A stretch of 64,000 nucleotides of DNA from Sodalis sp. Psp (GCA_024648745.1 JAHCVB010000001.1:186001-250000); one strand, 5' to 3'. Counted from the stretch's first letter, positions 20,538 to 31,879 are shown. Numbers and translations are program-made. The notes: generated from the letters alone by a model not told the origin.

Positions 20538-21287
20538 AGCTCAGGTCTACGCGTTACTGTAGCTTACACTTTGTCGAACTAGCGTACTTTAATATCGCCA
20601 TCTTTGCGTTAATACCCGTATAACCGTTGGAATCTTAGCGGCTAGTCGTTAGTGTTACTAGAGATGGAACTTGTGAGAATATCTAGATTCATATACAGGA
20701 CCATAATGCTTTTGTTGTCAACTGAGATATCAACTCAGGCCAACTACGGGAAATTTTCCCCAATAAAAGCGGTTCGCTGTGGCGGATCTTACCGGATAAA
20801 GCGATGAATGTGTATCTTATCAGTGTAGATAATGATTTTTGTGGTCCAAGACCAGAACTTAAGCATTCTGCTTGAGGAACAACTACTTCAAGCATTGAGT
20901 GTGACTAAAAATGCTTGATTTTATACATCAACGAAATAGATAGAAATTTAAAAATTATTTTTTATTTTAAATTTATCCCATCTTTTTCTTTTTTTTCATT
21001 TCATGGTAGTATAACTATTTATGTGAGATCAAGTAACTTAATAACCACATTAAGCCCTGTCTATATTCTCGTTAAGAAGATTTTAGTCATCAGATGCTTG
21101 CGCCTGCTTGTGCCAGCCCCTTTGGGGTGACTACCTTTTCACATAAAATCAACAGTGTTCCCTTTAATGAAGGATGTTATTATGCACACTAATTAAATTA
21201 TGGTATTTTATATAATGGTTTTTCAGGAAAAAATATTTCAACTCCCATGTCTTTTATTAGCAGATTATCAATAGGTAGTTATTGCAG
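20538..21287. other. Spacer between pgl and the uvrB remnant
   Basis: About 0.75 kb, partly very AT-rich (20910-21000). E. coli has the bio genes upstream of uvrB. No bio gene fragment could be aligned. Confidence 0.45.
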
Positions 21288-22330
21288 GTGAGTAAATTGT
21301 TGAAACTAATTTCAAAGTTTAAGCCGTCTAGTGATTAATCGGAAGCTGTTCGTCTCCTGTAAAAGGATTAGAGAATGATTTAGCCCACCAAACCTTTCGG
21401 AAGTAACTGGGTCAGGTAAACCTTCATTATGACGATGAAACAACCGATCTGAACCGCTATGCGATAGTGCTAGCGCTCAATAAAACGCTAGTGGCATAAT
21501 CTGTACGGAGCAACGAAAGTCTTCTTCCCCGATAACGAGATTGGAGTATTTCGTCTTCTATATCTGCCGCTAAGGTTCTGCTAGAACGAATATTATCGTG
21601 TTGACTTTAGTTTCTGCAATCTACGGTTTTGGGAGACCACAACACCTATCTAAAAATGATGCTGTATCTAACCATGGTATGCTGGTTGATCAGCGAAGAT
21701 GTTGCCGAACACCTCGAAGAACAAAGCGAATACAGGTGTGCCATCTACATTCGGATATTGAAATAGTGGAGCGAGTAGACGACATTATTCGCGATTTACA
21801 TCTCGGTAAGTTTGATGTGCTGGTCAGTATTTTATCTGATATGCGAAGGGCTGGCATAGTGTTGCTGATAGTGTTCTGAATGCTGATAAAGAGAGTTTCT
21901 TACGTTCCAAGCGTTCGATAATCCAACGATCGACCGCGCGGCAACGTAACTTAAACGGCAAGGCTATCCTGTATGGCGATAAAATCACTCCATCGATGGC
22001 GTGTCATCAAAGACATTGAACGCCGATGAGAAAAATGCACGCCTATAACTTGGCCGACGTCATAATGCCGTAGACTCTGAATAAGCAAATCTCTGACATT
22101 ATGAAGCTGAAGCAATTGCCGACACACATCAGGCACAAAAACTTAAGGTTGTGGAAATGGTAGCTAAGTATGGTGATTTGACACTGAACGAAAAGAGCTG
22201 GAGCGAAAGATCTTCGAATTGGAGACCCATATGTAGGATCGTGATAAAACCTAGAATTCGAAAGGGCCCCACTAGCATAAATGATCAAATCCGCATCCTG
22301 CGTAAACAATTTATCACCTCCGTACCCTAA
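21288..22330 (+). pseudogene. uvrB: uvrB remnant (excinuclease subunit B)
   Basis: Corpse of the damage-recognition helicase-like subunit of UvrABC, between pgl and ybhK as in E. coli. From a GTG at 21288 the fragments follow UvrB order: KFKPSSD-stop-SEAVRLL, LENDLAHQTF, then a frame change to VTGSGK (Walker A), VLALNKTLVA, VSAIYG, YLKMMLYLT and VDQRR. A jump of roughly 270 codons follows to [46 protein letters not shown] and IRILRKQFITSVP-stop at 22328. About 1040 of 2020 bases remain with many stops. One chance-open stretch (21598-21879) fuses an N-terminal piece to the C-terminal helicase piece. Confidence 0.95.
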
Positions 22331-22358
22331 AATTGGCATCGGTTCCAGCACAGTTTCT

Positions 22359-23285
22359 CTAGTCAGCGCTTAAGCCAAGAGATTTCAGCACTAGGTCCAG
22401 CGCCCGGTGTAGCAAGTTACGATCGTGATGATGCGGTTCATCGTCCGCCGCCAGTGGTTGCTGAATCACCACACGCTTGCCTATAGTTTCTGCCGCCATT
22501 GTGCCTGGACCGATTATCACACCATCAATCACTTTTTCTCGGCCGATAGCGTGCTCCATCATCATCACTTTTTGTGTTAGAGTCATGTTAGCTGCGGCGA
22601 CACTCAGCTCGCGCCCTAGGTTATCGAGATATATCATTGGAGCACGGGTGCGGCGCAGCGCCTGAGTCAAATCCTCAAGCAATAAAAGTGGCATTAGGCT
22701 TGTGAGAAAACTTCCTGGCCCGATAATAATCAGATCTGCGCTGGCGATAGCCAGCAGCGCTTCGCGGGTGGCTGACACTGGCACTGAAAGTTGCATTTGT
22801 ACGGGCAGTTCACTGAGCCGATCGATGGCTACTTCTCCATAAACAGTATCTCCGGACAGGGCGGTAGCCTGCAGGTCCACCGGTTGTTCTGACATAGGGA
22901 TTAGGCTAGCGTTTACCTTAAGCAGGTTGCGGATGAGATTGATGGCTTCCAGCGGTCGCACGCTAAGATTATCTAGCGCCTTGAGCATCAAATTACCCAA
23001 ATTATGTCCAGCTAGTTCGCCTTGGCCGCCAAAGCGGTATTCAAACATCGCCGAGGCGATGCTCGGTTCAGCAACGAGCTGATTGAGGCAATTACGGGTG
23101 TCACCCCACGCAATGCCACCCTCAGACTGACGGATACGGCCGGATGAGCCTCCGTTATCGGTGGTAGTCACAATGCCCGTTAGCCGTGATCCCATAAAGG
23201 AAAGCGCAGACATAACTCGGCCCAATCCATGACCCCCTCCCAAGGCGACTACCTGATCCAAATCGGCTAATGTTCGGTTGCGCAT
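22359..23285 (-). CDS. ybhK: YvcK/CofD-like family protein YbhK
   Basis: Member of the YvcK (gluconeogenesis factor) family with a CofD-like Rossmann fold; in other bacteria the family binds UDP-sugars and affects wall precursor flow. It has 308 residues (302 in E. coli). Conserved segments are [13 protein letters not shown] near residue 12, [25 protein letters not shown] and [14 protein letters not shown]. The ATG at 23283-23285 follows AGGAG and gives the family start [10 protein letters not shown]; an upstream in-frame ATG at 23387 adds 34 unrelated residues. It is convergent with the uvrB corpse. Its retention while neighbours died suggests an important role; the exact function is not established. 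Confidence 0.92.
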   Translation of the reverse strand: MRNRTLADLDQVVALGGGHGLGRVMSALSFMGSRLTGIVTTTDNGGSSGRIRQSEGGIAWGDTRNCLNQLVAEPSIASAMFEYRFGGQGELAGHNLGNLMLKALDNLSVRPLEAINLIRNLLKVNASLIPMSEQPVDLQATALSGDTVYGEVAIDRLSELPVQMQLSVPVSATREALLAIASADLIIIGPGSFLTSLMPLLLLEDLTQALRRTRAPMIYLDNLGRELSVAAANMTLTQKVMMMEHAIGREKVIDGVIIGPGTMAAETIGKRVVIQQPLAADDEPHHHDRNLLHRALDLVLKSLGLSAD

Positions 23286-24407
23286 AAATCTCCTGACGAT
23301 GAGAAAACGGAGCTTAAGTGTGGCATAAGATAGCGGATTTTCCGGAAAAAACGAAACTAGGCTGGCGTGTAAATGGCTTAAAGGCAAATAGAAAAGTTAT
23401 TTTAATATTACAAAGAGAATTATATGGCGTATTTCTGCTCTAGACACTGGTAGTAGCACGGTTTCAAGACTGGAATTAGGATTCCGTTAGCTATCCTTTT
23501 AGCTCTTCATGACATGTAAAAGAACAATAACTTTTAGCCTTGTAGAGGATAGATTTTCTACTATTTCTTATAGTTAGGAAGGTATTAAAATATCAAAATT
23601 TATTGATGCGTTTGAGCGTAAGTTTTACTACCTAAGTTTATATTGGTGATACCGGTGTCTATAATTTCGCTACTCCTGCTCGACGGCTTTTCCTATAGGT
23701 TGCCAATAACAAAAACTTTCCGATGTTGTCTTATACTTAACATCAATATCGATAACCTAAAAGAAAGCAGATCTATTTTGCGTCAGAGTAATACTGAAAT
23801 CACTTAAAACTTCTGTCGTATATCAATGGTTGATCCTAGAGAACCTCGTAGCATAACTTAATCTATGCTATAGAATGTGGCAATGTGCATTAATTACGTA
23901 CACATTAAGATAGTCTGACGCCTGATCGGAAAAACCGGCATGAAGATGGAAATGCTGTATAATTTTGGTAGCGATCAATTAGAGTCTCTGATAGTAACAT
24001 GGACAGTTGTACTGAAGGGAAGCAATGTTGTTGCTGAGTCAGAGTAAATACAGTGCCACATCTAATGGAATTATCACCCGATCCCTCTAGAAAGAGAAAA
24101 TCACCAATTAGCAATAGTCAATTAGCAAAAACTGCGCCTGATGGCTGGTATTAATGGAAAATAATCCTTATTGTTGAGAACTTAAATAGCCATATTTCCT
24201 TATAGTTAAGGAAACTACTGTATCTTCATCATGAAGATAGACTTGTTCTTGGAGTGGAATTGGTTTGCTAGGCGCTCAGGGCAGCATCGAGCGACCTTCA
24301 GTGTCCAGCTAGAGTGTGCTAAAGGATTAGTTCCGATATCAGATAGGCCTTTGATCATAGCTGGTCTGATCTAAAAATTAGTGTTAACCACACCCAACTT
24401 TATGTTA
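23286..24407. other. Spacer between ybhK and ddlA, with a moaA remnant
   Basis: About 1.1 kb. It contains the start of a moaA corpse (23587-23760, listed separately) in the E. coli order ybhK-moaA. The remaining sequence to 24407 shows no moaB-E fragment and nothing else I can identify. Confidence 0.5.
23587..23760 (+). pseudogene. moaA: moaA remnant (molybdopterin GTP 3',8-cyclase)
   Basis: Plus-strand residue string IDAFERKFYYLSL (about 23600-23640) matches the MoaA N-terminus TDAFARKFYYLRL. It is followed in another frame by GDTGVYNFATPA, resembling TDVCNFRCTYC with the radical-SAM cysteines lost, and NNKNF, resembling the segment after it. In E. coli moaA lies beside ybhK in this same divergent orientation. 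Only the first 60 or so codons are recognisable. Molybdenum cofactor synthesis is therefore probably lost. Confidence 0.75.
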
Positions 24408-25526
24408 TTAGTCCCAGTCAGGTGTGCTCAGGGTCAGAGAGCTGATGAGGATCTGATCCTGTCGGTAGCGCGTCAGCGCCAGTTCAATCAGGCGTGTGAT
24501 AAGATCTGAATAGTTTAACCCACTTGCTTGCCACAACTTCGGGTACATACTTATATTAGTAAAGCCTGGAAAAGTGTTAACCTCATTGACCACCACCTTA
24601 CCATACGGCGTCAAAAATACATCCACCCGTGCCATGCCGGAGCAGTTCAGTGCTTGAAATGCTCGCAGGGCAGTATCCCGAATGTTATCGCTGACTGCCT
24701 CGCTGATATCGGCTGGTACCACAACTTGTGCGCCGATTTCATTGATGTATTTGGTCTGGTAAGAGTAAAAATTATCTCTTAGTACTATCTCGCCACATAG
24801 GCTCGCTTCAGGTTCATCATTACCCAGCACAGCACACTCTAGCTCACGGCCAGTAATAGCGGTTTCCACTAACACTTTATGATCAAAGCTGAACGCCAAC
24901 GTCAATGCTTTCTTAAAGCTTTCCCGATTGATGACCTTTGATATCCCTACTGAGGAACCTTGGTTAGCCGGCTTAACAAATAGCGGCAGCCCTAAGATGG
25001 CAGTAACCTGATCGAAATGAATGCAGCTTCGTTGAGATCGGGTCAGCGTGAGAGAAGGTGCCACTGTCAGGCCGGCATCTCGTAATAAGCGCTTGGCGAT
25101 ATCCTTATCCATACTAATTGCTGATCCTAAAACACTTGAGCCGACGTAGGGCATATTGGCCATGCGCAGCAGCCCCTGCAGTGAGCCATCCTCGCCTAGC
25201 GTGCCATGAACGATCGGGAAGATGACATCAACCCGGAGTAGCACATCAGAGAAATTGGGCTGCATCAGCTGACACTGCTGACGGCCAGGCAGTGGAGCAA
25301 CACCGCTCGTGCTATTATTAAGCGTGACAAAAGCCAAATTATTACCGTGCAGCAAGTAATCGCTATAGTCAAAAATATTCCACAGACCCTGTTTATCAAT
25401 ACCCAACAGCATTACATCAAATTTCTCTTTGTCAATGGCGTTGACAATATTTTGAGCCGACTGCAAGGAAACTTCATGCTCTGCTGAGCGGCCACCAAAA
25501 ATTACCCCGACGCATGTTTTTTCCAT
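24408..25526 (-). CDS. ddlA: D-alanine--D-alanine ligase, DdlA type
   Basis: ATP-grasp ligase making D-Ala-D-Ala for peptidoglycan. It has 372 residues, closer to E. coli DdlA (364) than to DdlB (306), and matches DdlA in GIDKQGLWNI and the FSFDHKVLVE region. Key motifs are FGGRSAEHEVSLQSA near residue 10, FPIVHGTLGEDGSLQG near residue 110, KPANQGSSVGISK, GRELECAVLGN and the metal site NEVNTFPGFTNISMYP. The ATG at 25524-25526 gives the family start; an in-frame ATG at 25565 adds 13 unrelated residues. It suggests the cell still makes wall, or contributes precursors. No lesion is seen. Confidence 0.94.
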   Translation of the reverse strand: MEKTCVGVIFGGRSAEHEVSLQSAQNIVNAIDKEKFDVMLLGIDKQGLWNIFDYSDYLLHGNNLAFVTLNNSTSGVAPLPGRQQCQLMQPNFSDVLLRVDVIFPIVHGTLGEDGSLQGLLRMANMPYVGSSVLGSAISMDKDIAKRLLRDAGLTVAPSLTLTRSQRSCIHFDQVTAILGLPLFVKPANQGSSVGISKVINRESFKKALTLAFSFDHKVLVETAITGRELECAVLGNDEPEASLCGEIVLRDNFYSYQTKYINEIGAQVVVPADISEAVSDNIRDTALRAFQALNCSGMARVDVFLTPYGKVVVNEVNTFPGFTNISMYPKLWQASGLNYSDLITRLIELALTRYRQDQILISSLTLSTPDWD

Positions 25527-26305
25527 ATCTGCTCTTCCGGATGAGAATAACCACTTGCCATACAATTATTGTTCTAGCACATCCGGTCAATTTAAGGAAG
25601 TGATACATAGAGGGATGCGTCATGTTCGTTGTCTGCGGAGGCATGATTTGAATATACAAAGTAGCTAGAAGGGAGCAACTGCTATTTCTATTATTGCACG
25701 GTGATAGGGATCAAAGCTGCCTAATAAGCACATAGAATTAGAGAGCACATTTTCGTTGTTATAGAAAATGATAAAAAATATAGATAAAAACTTTAATGTC
25801 AGTTACTTGAACTGCCATAGCATACTATAATAAAGTGAGGAGGGTTAATTAAAGTATACTCAGAAGTAAGCTGGTAGTACTGACACCATAAACCATAAAG
25901 TGGAAACTCAAAACCGAAGATTGCTCATACTACTCTAACCTCTTTTCTTGCTGAGGACATCCTTCAAGCCTTGCGACCTAAGGTTGCAGTAGGGATTATG
26001 AATGCCTTCCGGAAAGCTAATTATCAGCAAAACTAGCTTGAGGCCAAACGGCTAGGTCAGCAGTATCCTCAATAATTATGTATAATATAGTTCATGATCA
26101 TCCTACATTACTGTCCCATCATGCCCCAAACTCGTCTGACTAAAGAAACGTAAAAAACACTGACCAAGTCAGACTCCGATTTTTCTTCCCTAGATATGGA
26201 ACGGTTCTATGTCTGTTGTTTGCTATCTCTGCCGATAAATTCTAAAATAACTGAGCGGACGTTCATACTGTCCGCTCCGTTCTTTTTAGGTATAACTCTG
26301 GCTCA
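25527..26305. other. Spacer between ddlA and the porin gene
   Basis: About 0.78 kb with a strong hairpin at 26253-26277 just downstream of the porin gene. In E. coli apbE and ada follow ompC; I could not align either. Nothing else is recognised. Confidence 0.5.
26253..26277 (-). terminator. Hairpin terminator of the porin gene
   Basis: Perfect 8-base inverted repeat GAGCGGAC / GTCCGCTC with a 9-base loop, about 28 bases past the porin stop codon. On the minus strand the stem is followed by AGTTATTTTAG, a weak U tract. On the plus strand it is followed by CGTTCTTTTT, so it may act in both directions. Confidence 0.65.
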
Positions 26306-27436
26306 TCAAAACATATAAGCCATACCTAATGACAGAATGTTGTCCGTCGAAATACTCGTGGCACAGCTGAAGTTGTTTTTAGAGAGCAGATTGATGCGAT
26401 AATCAATGAAGGTCAACATATTTTTGTTGAAATTATAGCTAGTACCCAACTCAATATATTTTTTGATAGCATGGCTTGAGCCACCGTTGTCATCATTGAT
26501 TCTCGACTGCAGGTAGCCTATGGAAGGACGCAAACCAAATACGAACTGATATTGTGCGACTAATTCAATATTTTTAGCCTTATTAGAGAAGCCGAAAACA
26601 CTGCTGTCCGTTAGAGCAGAGAATTTTCCGAACGGAGTCATGTTGCTAGTTTCACCATACAGCGCTGCCAAATAGAGAGAGTTGGCGTCATACCTCAAGC
26701 CTAGCGAGTAAGCTTCAGCTTTTTTGCTTTTACTGCCATGATAATGAGTATCGGTTACTAACGCGCGCTGCGATTGGGTGCGGTTGCTGTTGGCATAAGC
26801 GGCAGCAGCAGAAACACCATTGCCAAAATCATAGGAGACAGATAGACCATAGCCGTCGCCGTTCTCTTTTTGTGCACTGCTGCCCGTATCTTCGTTGCTA
26901 CTGTTTTTTCCCTGATACTGCAGTGCAAAGTTCAGGCCGTTAACTATACCAAAGAAATCGGTATTACGGTAGGTAAGAACGCCGTCAGCGCGGCCGGAGA
27001 GAAAATTATCGGCGAGGGTAGTATCGCCACCAAACTCTGGCATGACATCCGTCCAAGAGCCGACGTCATAAAGCACGCCATAGTTTCGGCCATAATCAAG
27101 GCTACCAGCTTCGCCGAACTTAAGCCCTGCGAAGCCAAGGCGGGTAAAGTTGTCTATGGAGTCCTGGTTTTTGGAATGGCACACTGTGCTTTCCTGCTCC
27201 CAAGTACCGAAACCGATCAGCTGATCGTGATCACTTATCTGGACTTCGCCGTGGAAACCATAACGAATAGAAGAATGGTCACCATTTTTACTATCGTTGC
27301 TAGATAAGTAACGTATGCCGTTGAGTTTACCATACAGATCCAGTTTATTGCCGTCTTTATTATAGACCTCGGCAGCAGTACCAGGGCCAGTCACAACCAT
27401 AGTAGAAACCAGTATAGTAAGATACCGTAGTTTCAT
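26306..27436 (-). CDS. ompC: Outer-membrane general porin, OmpC/OmpF family
   Basis: Trimeric 16-strand beta-barrel porin for small hydrophilic solutes. It has 376 residues with a signal peptide of about 22 residues (MKLRYLTILVSTMVVT then GPGTAA), followed by the family mature start AEVYNKDGNKLDLYGK. The constriction loop L3 motif WTDVMPEFGGDT and the C-terminal aromatic residue (LGMAYMF) are present. The Cys in STVCHSK and the one in NNFSCATS are unusual for this family. Position beside gyrA matches ompC of E. coli, but OmpC and OmpF cannot be fully separated by eye. The ATG at 27434-27436 was chosen over an in-frame ATG at 27469 that precedes the signal peptide. Confidence 0.9.
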   Translation of the reverse strand: MKLRYLTILVSTMVVTGPGTAAEVYNKDGNKLDLYGKLNGIRYLSSNDSKNGDHSSIRYGFHGEVQISDHDQLIGFGTWEQESTVCHSKNQDSIDNFTRLGFAGLKFGEAGSLDYGRNYGVLYDVGSWTDVMPEFGGDTTLADNFLSGRADGVLTYRNTDFFGIVNGLNFALQYQGKNSSNEDTGSSAQKENGDGYGLSVSYDFGNGVSAAAAYANSNRTQSQRALVTDTHYHGSKSKKAEAYSLGLRYDANSLYLAALYGETSNMTPFGKFSALTDSSVFGFSNKAKNIELVAQYQFVFGLRPSIGYLQSRINDDNGGSSHAIKKYIELGTSYNFNKNMLTFIDYRINLLSKNNFSCATSISTDNILSLGMAYMF

Positions 27437-28145
27437 TTTAATATCCTCTATATTATTATATTTTGCCACTAATAACCTGATGCCTGCAAATACTCAAATA
27501 AAATTGAGCATTCAGCAGATTCTGATATCACAGATGAAACGGATAGTGAACTAACAGTGGAATCATACTAAATGAAAATTGTCGTTTCAAGCTATTAAAC
27601 AGGAATAAATAATACTATGGTAGCATAATAAAAATATTTAATTAATTTTTATTATATAAATAATATATTATTCAAAATAAAACTTATGTAAGAAGCACTG
27701 TAAATATCCTACAATGTAGGATAGCTTTCTTCTATAAACTTGTACTATTATTTTTCGAGAGGAGTATGAATGTACAAACAGTTATATCAATTATAATGTA
27801 TTTTATAAGGATTGATAAATAATATACCTCACGTGCGACTGAGTCAGAGAACAATGCTTTTCACGTCCTTACCTTTTTCACACTCGTTATTAGTGCTATT
27901 CCTCAATAGAAATCAAATCAGTTACAAAACATCACTCTGCTCTAAATATCATTTGCCAACACGTATCGTAAGTTACGTGTCCTGCTCCTACATAGACACA
28001 AGACTCGCAGGAACGATAACAAATGGTAATGCGATGCGAGTGGATTATTAGAGAACGATTTTATCTTCGCTCGCAGCATTAAACCCTCTAAAACTAGCAC
28101 TGCCGGCCAAAGATATTTATTCCCTATGGCACGGTTGCCTGAAAA
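27437..28145. other. Spacer between the porin gene and gyrA
   Basis: About 0.7 kb, very AT-rich around 27600-27680. It should contain the porin promoter. I could not identify a micF-like antisense RNA or clear OmpR sites, and there is no trace of the rcsDBC genes present here in E. coli. Confidence 0.45.
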
Positions 28146-30725
28146 CTAGCTAGAGCGCACACTGCTACTAGAGCCCTCTTCACCCAATTCATCCTCATCT
28201 ACCGATTCAGCGATACGCTGCAGACCCACAAGGTGCTCATCTTCCGTAGTGCGGATAAGAGTCACGCCTTGAGTGTTGCGACCGACAATGCTCACCTCAG
28301 ACGCCCGGATACGCACCAGAGTGCCAGCATCAGTGATCATCATGATCTGATCACAGTCATCCACCTGTATCGCGCCCACTACCTTACCGTTACGTTCACT
28401 TATCTTGATGGAAATTACCCCTTGAATGGCTCGGGATTTAATCGGGTACTCCTCCAGATCGGTGCGCTTGCCGTAGCCGTGCTGAGTTACCGTCAGAATT
28501 GTTCCCTTACTCCGCGGCACGATAAGGGAGACAACTCGGTCCCCTGTCGCAAGGTTGATTCCCCGGATACCGGTCGCGGTGCGTCCCATGCTGCGCACCT
28601 GATTTTCTGAGAAACGCACCACTTTACCGTAGATAGAAAACAGCATTACCTCGTTGCTACCATCAGTCAGGTTGGCACCAATCAATTCATCACCGTCGTT
28701 GAGATGAACAGCAATAATACCAGCACTGCGCGGACGGCTGAACTCTCTCAGGGAAGTTTTCTTCACAGTGCCACTAGCGGTAGCCATGAAGATATAACGC
28801 CCTTCTTCATATTCTTGCACCGGAAGAATGGCAGTGATACGTTCGTTGTGCTCCAATGGCAGCAGGTTGACTATCGGACGACCACGAGAGCCACGACTAG
28901 ATTCCGGTAGCTGATAGACTTTCATCCAGTACATCTTTCCTAGGCTAGAAAATAGCAAAATGGTATCGTGAGTATTTGTCACCAGCAGGCGATCGATAAA
29001 GTCTTCTTCTTTAATCCTGGTTGCCGATTTTCCTTTACCACCGCGGCGCTGTGCCTCGTAGTCCGTTATCGGTTGATACTTGACGTAGCCCTGATAAGAC
29101 AAGGTAACCACTACATCTTCCTGATTGATCAAATCCTCGATATTAATATCAGAGAATTGGGTAGTAATCTCAGTGCGGCGCGGATCATTATACTTCTCTT
29201 TGATGGCGATCAGCTCTTCACGGATCACTCCCATTAAGTGCTCCGGATCCTGCAAAATACGAATTAGTTCAGCGATTATAGTCAGTAACTCTTTATATTC
29301 GTTAACCAGCTTCTCGTGCTCCAGACTAGTCAGTTTTTGCAGTCGCAGATCTAAAATCGCCTGGGCTTGCTGCTCGGCCAGATAATACTGGCCGTCACGG
29401 ATACCGTACTGCGGCTCCAGACACTCTGGCCGCCGTGCATCGCCGGCAGTGTCAAGCATGGCGGAGACTGAGTTTAGTGCCCAGGAGCGAGCCACTAAAG
29501 CAGCCTTTGCTTCTTCCGGCGTCGTCGCCTGATGAATTAGCTCGATAATTGACTCGATATTCGCCAAAGCTAGCGCCAACGCTTCCAGCGTATGGACGCG
29601 CTCTCGGGCTTTGCGCAGTTCAAAAATGGTCCGGCGGGTCACTACTTCTCGGCGGTGGAGTATAAAAGCAGACAAGATATCTTTCAGCGGCAGAATCTTC
29701 GGTTTTCCCTGATGCAACGCCACCATATTAATACCGAATGACACCTGTAGTTGGGTCAGAGAGTAAAGAGTGTTGAGCACTACCTCACCTACTGCGTCGC
29801 GTTTGATTTCAATAACGATACGCATACCGTCTTTGTCGGACTCATCTCGCAGGCCGCTGATACCTTCGATTCGTTTTTCTTTTACCAACTCGGCGATTTT
29901 TTCAATTAGGCGGGCTTTGTTGACCTGATAAGGAATTTCATGTACGATGATAGCTTCGCGGCCGGTCTTGCCATCCGTTTCTACTTTAGCTCGTGCGCGA
30001 ATGTGGATTTTGTCGCGCCCGGTTCGGTAAGCCTCTTCAATACCATGCTGGCCGTTGATGATAGCGGCAGTTGGAAAATCTGGGCCGGGGATATATTTCA
30101 TCAGGCCTTGGACGCTGATGTTTTCATCATCTATATATGCTAGGCAACCGTCGATCACTTCTGCTAGGTTATGCGGTGGAATGTTAGTAGCCATCCCCAC
30201 TGCGATGCCGGAAGTACCATTAACCAGCAAGTTGGGGATCCTAGTTGGCATAACATCGGGAATTTGCTCGGCGCCATCATAGTTAGGTACATAATCCACG
30301 GTTTCTTTTTCCAAATCCGCTAGCAATTCGTGGGCAATTTTTGCCATGCGCACTTCTGTGTAACGCATTGCCGCGGCGGAGTCGCCATCAATGGAACCAA
30401 AGTTTCCCTGACCATCTACCAGTGTGTAACGCAAAGAAAATGGTTGTGCCATACGCACAATGGTGTCGTAAACGGCGGTATCTCCATGAGGGTGATATTT
30501 ACCAATGACGTCACCGACAACTCGTGCCGATTTTTTATAAGGTTTATTCCAGTCATTACCAAGAACGCTCATCGCAAACAACACGCGACGGTGCACAGGC
30601 TTCAGCCCATCTCGTACATCCGGCAACGCACGTCCAATAATGACGGACATGGCATAATCCAGATAAGAACGTTTTAGCTCTTCTTCAATATTGACTGGTG
30701 TGATTTCTCTGACAAAGTCGCTCAT
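28146..30725 (-). CDS. gyrA: DNA gyrase subunit A
   Basis: Breakage-rejoining subunit of gyrase, which introduces negative supercoils with GyrB. It has 859 residues (875 in E. coli). The catalytic tyrosine is in [10 protein letters not shown] (residue about 122). The quinolone-region segment reads [10 protein letters not shown], with Thr where E. coli has Ser83. The GyrA-box QRRGGKG near residue 560, needed for wrapping DNA, is present, and the C-terminal pinwheel domain appears complete. The acidic tail after it is shortened and Ser-rich instead of the long Asp/Glu tail of E. coli. Divergent from ubiG as in E. coli. Confidence 0.97.
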   Translation of the reverse strand: MSDFVREITPVNIEEELKRSYLDYAMSVIIGRALPDVRDGLKPVHRRVLFAMSVLGNDWNKPYKKSARVVGDVIGKYHPHGDTAVYDTIVRMAQPFSLRYTLVDGQGNFGSIDGDSAAAMRYTEVRMAKIAHELLADLEKETVDYVPNYDGAEQIPDVMPTRIPNLLVNGTSGIAVGMATNIPPHNLAEVIDGCLAYIDDENISVQGLMKYIPGPDFPTAAIINGQHGIEEAYRTGRDKIHIRARAKVETDGKTGREAIIVHEIPYQVNKARLIEKIAELVKEKRIEGISGLRDESDKDGMRIVIEIKRDAVGEVVLNTLYSLTQLQVSFGINMVALHQGKPKILPLKDILSAFILHRREVVTRRTIFELRKARERVHTLEALALALANIESIIELIHQATTPEEAKAALVARSWALNSVSAMLDTAGDARRPECLEPQYGIRDGQYYLAEQQAQAILDLRLQKLTSLEHEKLVNEYKELLTIIAELIRILQDPEHLMGVIREELIAIKEKYNDPRRTEITTQFSDINIEDLINQEDVVVTLSYQGYVKYQPITDYEAQRRGGKGKSATRIKEEDFIDRLLVTNTHDTILLFSSLGKMYWMKVYQLPESSRGSRGRPIVNLLPLEHNERITAILPVQEYEEGRYIFMATASGTVKKTSLREFSRPRSAGIIAVHLNDGDELIGANLTDGSNEVMLFSIYGKVVRFSENQVRSMGRTATGIRGINLATGDRVVSLIVPRSKGTILTVTQHGYGKRTDLEEYPIKSRAIQGVISIKISERNGKVVGAIQVDDCDQIMMITDAGTLVRIRASEVSIVGRNTQGVTLIRTTEDEHLVGLQRIAESVDEDELGEEGSSSSVRSS

Positions 30726-30973
30726 GGAGCCGATATCCTTCTATCCAAGAAACTTTTAGCTCAGATTAAAAAGTGTCAAAGTATATCATCTTTTTTCTCT
30801 ATAAGGAGCACCATCACCTGATTAAGGTGCACCGGAATCATCTCATGTCCGCCTGAATACTTACACATAGCATTCTCTGAAAAGGCGGAAGTCATTTTCT
30901 AGCTAAATGGGTTGCTATGCGCGTTGGTTTCACGTATGGTTTTTAATAAATAGGTATATTTCACATAATTCAT

Positions 30974-31708
30974 ATGACCCTCGAAGTGAGCCCTGATATC
31001 ACATCATATCAAGACAATATCGACACAGATGAAATCTCCAAATTCGAAGCCGATGCTGCCTGCTGGTGGGATCTAAACGGCGAATTCAAAATGTTGCACC
31101 GGATCAATCCGGTGCGTTTAGATTATATTCTTAACCGCGCTGGTGGCTTATTTAGTAAGAAGGTGCTCGATGTCGGATGTGGAGGCGGCATTTTGGCAGA
31201 AAGTATGGCCTGCGAAGGAGCGGAGGTCACTGGACTGGATATGGGCACTGAGCCACTGACAGCTGCTCGGTTGCATGCTATTAAGAGTGGTGTGGCTATC
31301 AACTACATCCAGCAGACTATTGAAGAACATGCTGGAGTTCATCCCAGCGCTCGTTATGATGTTGTAACCTGTATGGAGATGCTGGAGCACGTACCGGATC
31401 CTGCGTCGGTTGTACGAGCTTGCGCCCGGCTAGTGAGGCCGGGGGGTGAGGTGTTTTTCTCAACATTGAACCGCAACCCCAAAGCTTGGCTTATGGCTAT
31501 CGTTGGCGCCGAATATGCATGGCGCATGGTACCACGTGGTACCCATAATTTTAACAAATTCATCAAGCCTGCTGAACTACTCAGCTGGGCAGATGCTGTT
31601 CTACTGAGAGAACAGCATATCATCGGTTTGCATTACAACCCGCTGCAGGATCGTTTTTATCTAGACGGCAGCGTAGATGTAAATTATATGCTACATACGC
31701 GGCGGTAA
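30974..31708 (+). CDS. ubiG: Ubiquinone biosynthesis O-methyltransferase
   Basis: SAM-dependent methyltransferase performing both O-methylations of ubiquinone synthesis at the inner membrane. It has 244 residues (240 in E. coli). The SAM-binding motif I is [15 protein letters not shown] near residue 60; motif regions [13 protein letters not shown] and [12 protein letters not shown] follow, and WWDLNGEFK is conserved near the start. It lies between gyrA and nrdA as in E. coli. It implies aerobic respiration with ubiquinone is kept. Confidence 0.95.
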   Translation: MTLEVSPDITSYQDNIDTDEISKFEADAACWWDLNGEFKMLHRINPVRLDYILNRAGGLFSKKVLDVGCGGGILAESMACEGAEVTGLDMGTEPLTAARLHAIKSGVAINYIQQTIEEHAGVHPSARYDVVTCMEMLEHVPDPASVVRACARLVRPGGEVFFSTLNRNPKAWLMAIVGAEYAWRMVPRGTHNFNKFIKPAELLSWADAVLLREQHIIGLHYNPLQDRFYLDGSVDVNYMLHTRR

Positions 31709-31879
31709 AATCTCACAGGGTTGTTAAATGTCACTGCGCAGCTCGGTCTCAAGATGAATGAGACGTGGTGTAATAAACGATGGTTGTATAATTTTAAAAA
31801 TTTTTATTCCTCACAATTAACAACCTGGAAGCGCAGGTAGAATAGCTGCTTACCCGCTTGGTGGCTATTTTCTCCAATG

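Noticed and set aside
21598..21879. 94-codon plus-strand open frame as a hypothetical protein
   Set aside because: Its two halves are separate UvrB fragments joined by a deletion; part of the uvrB pseudogene.
26870..27307. 145-codon plus-strand open frame
   Set aside because: Antisense shadow of the porin gene.
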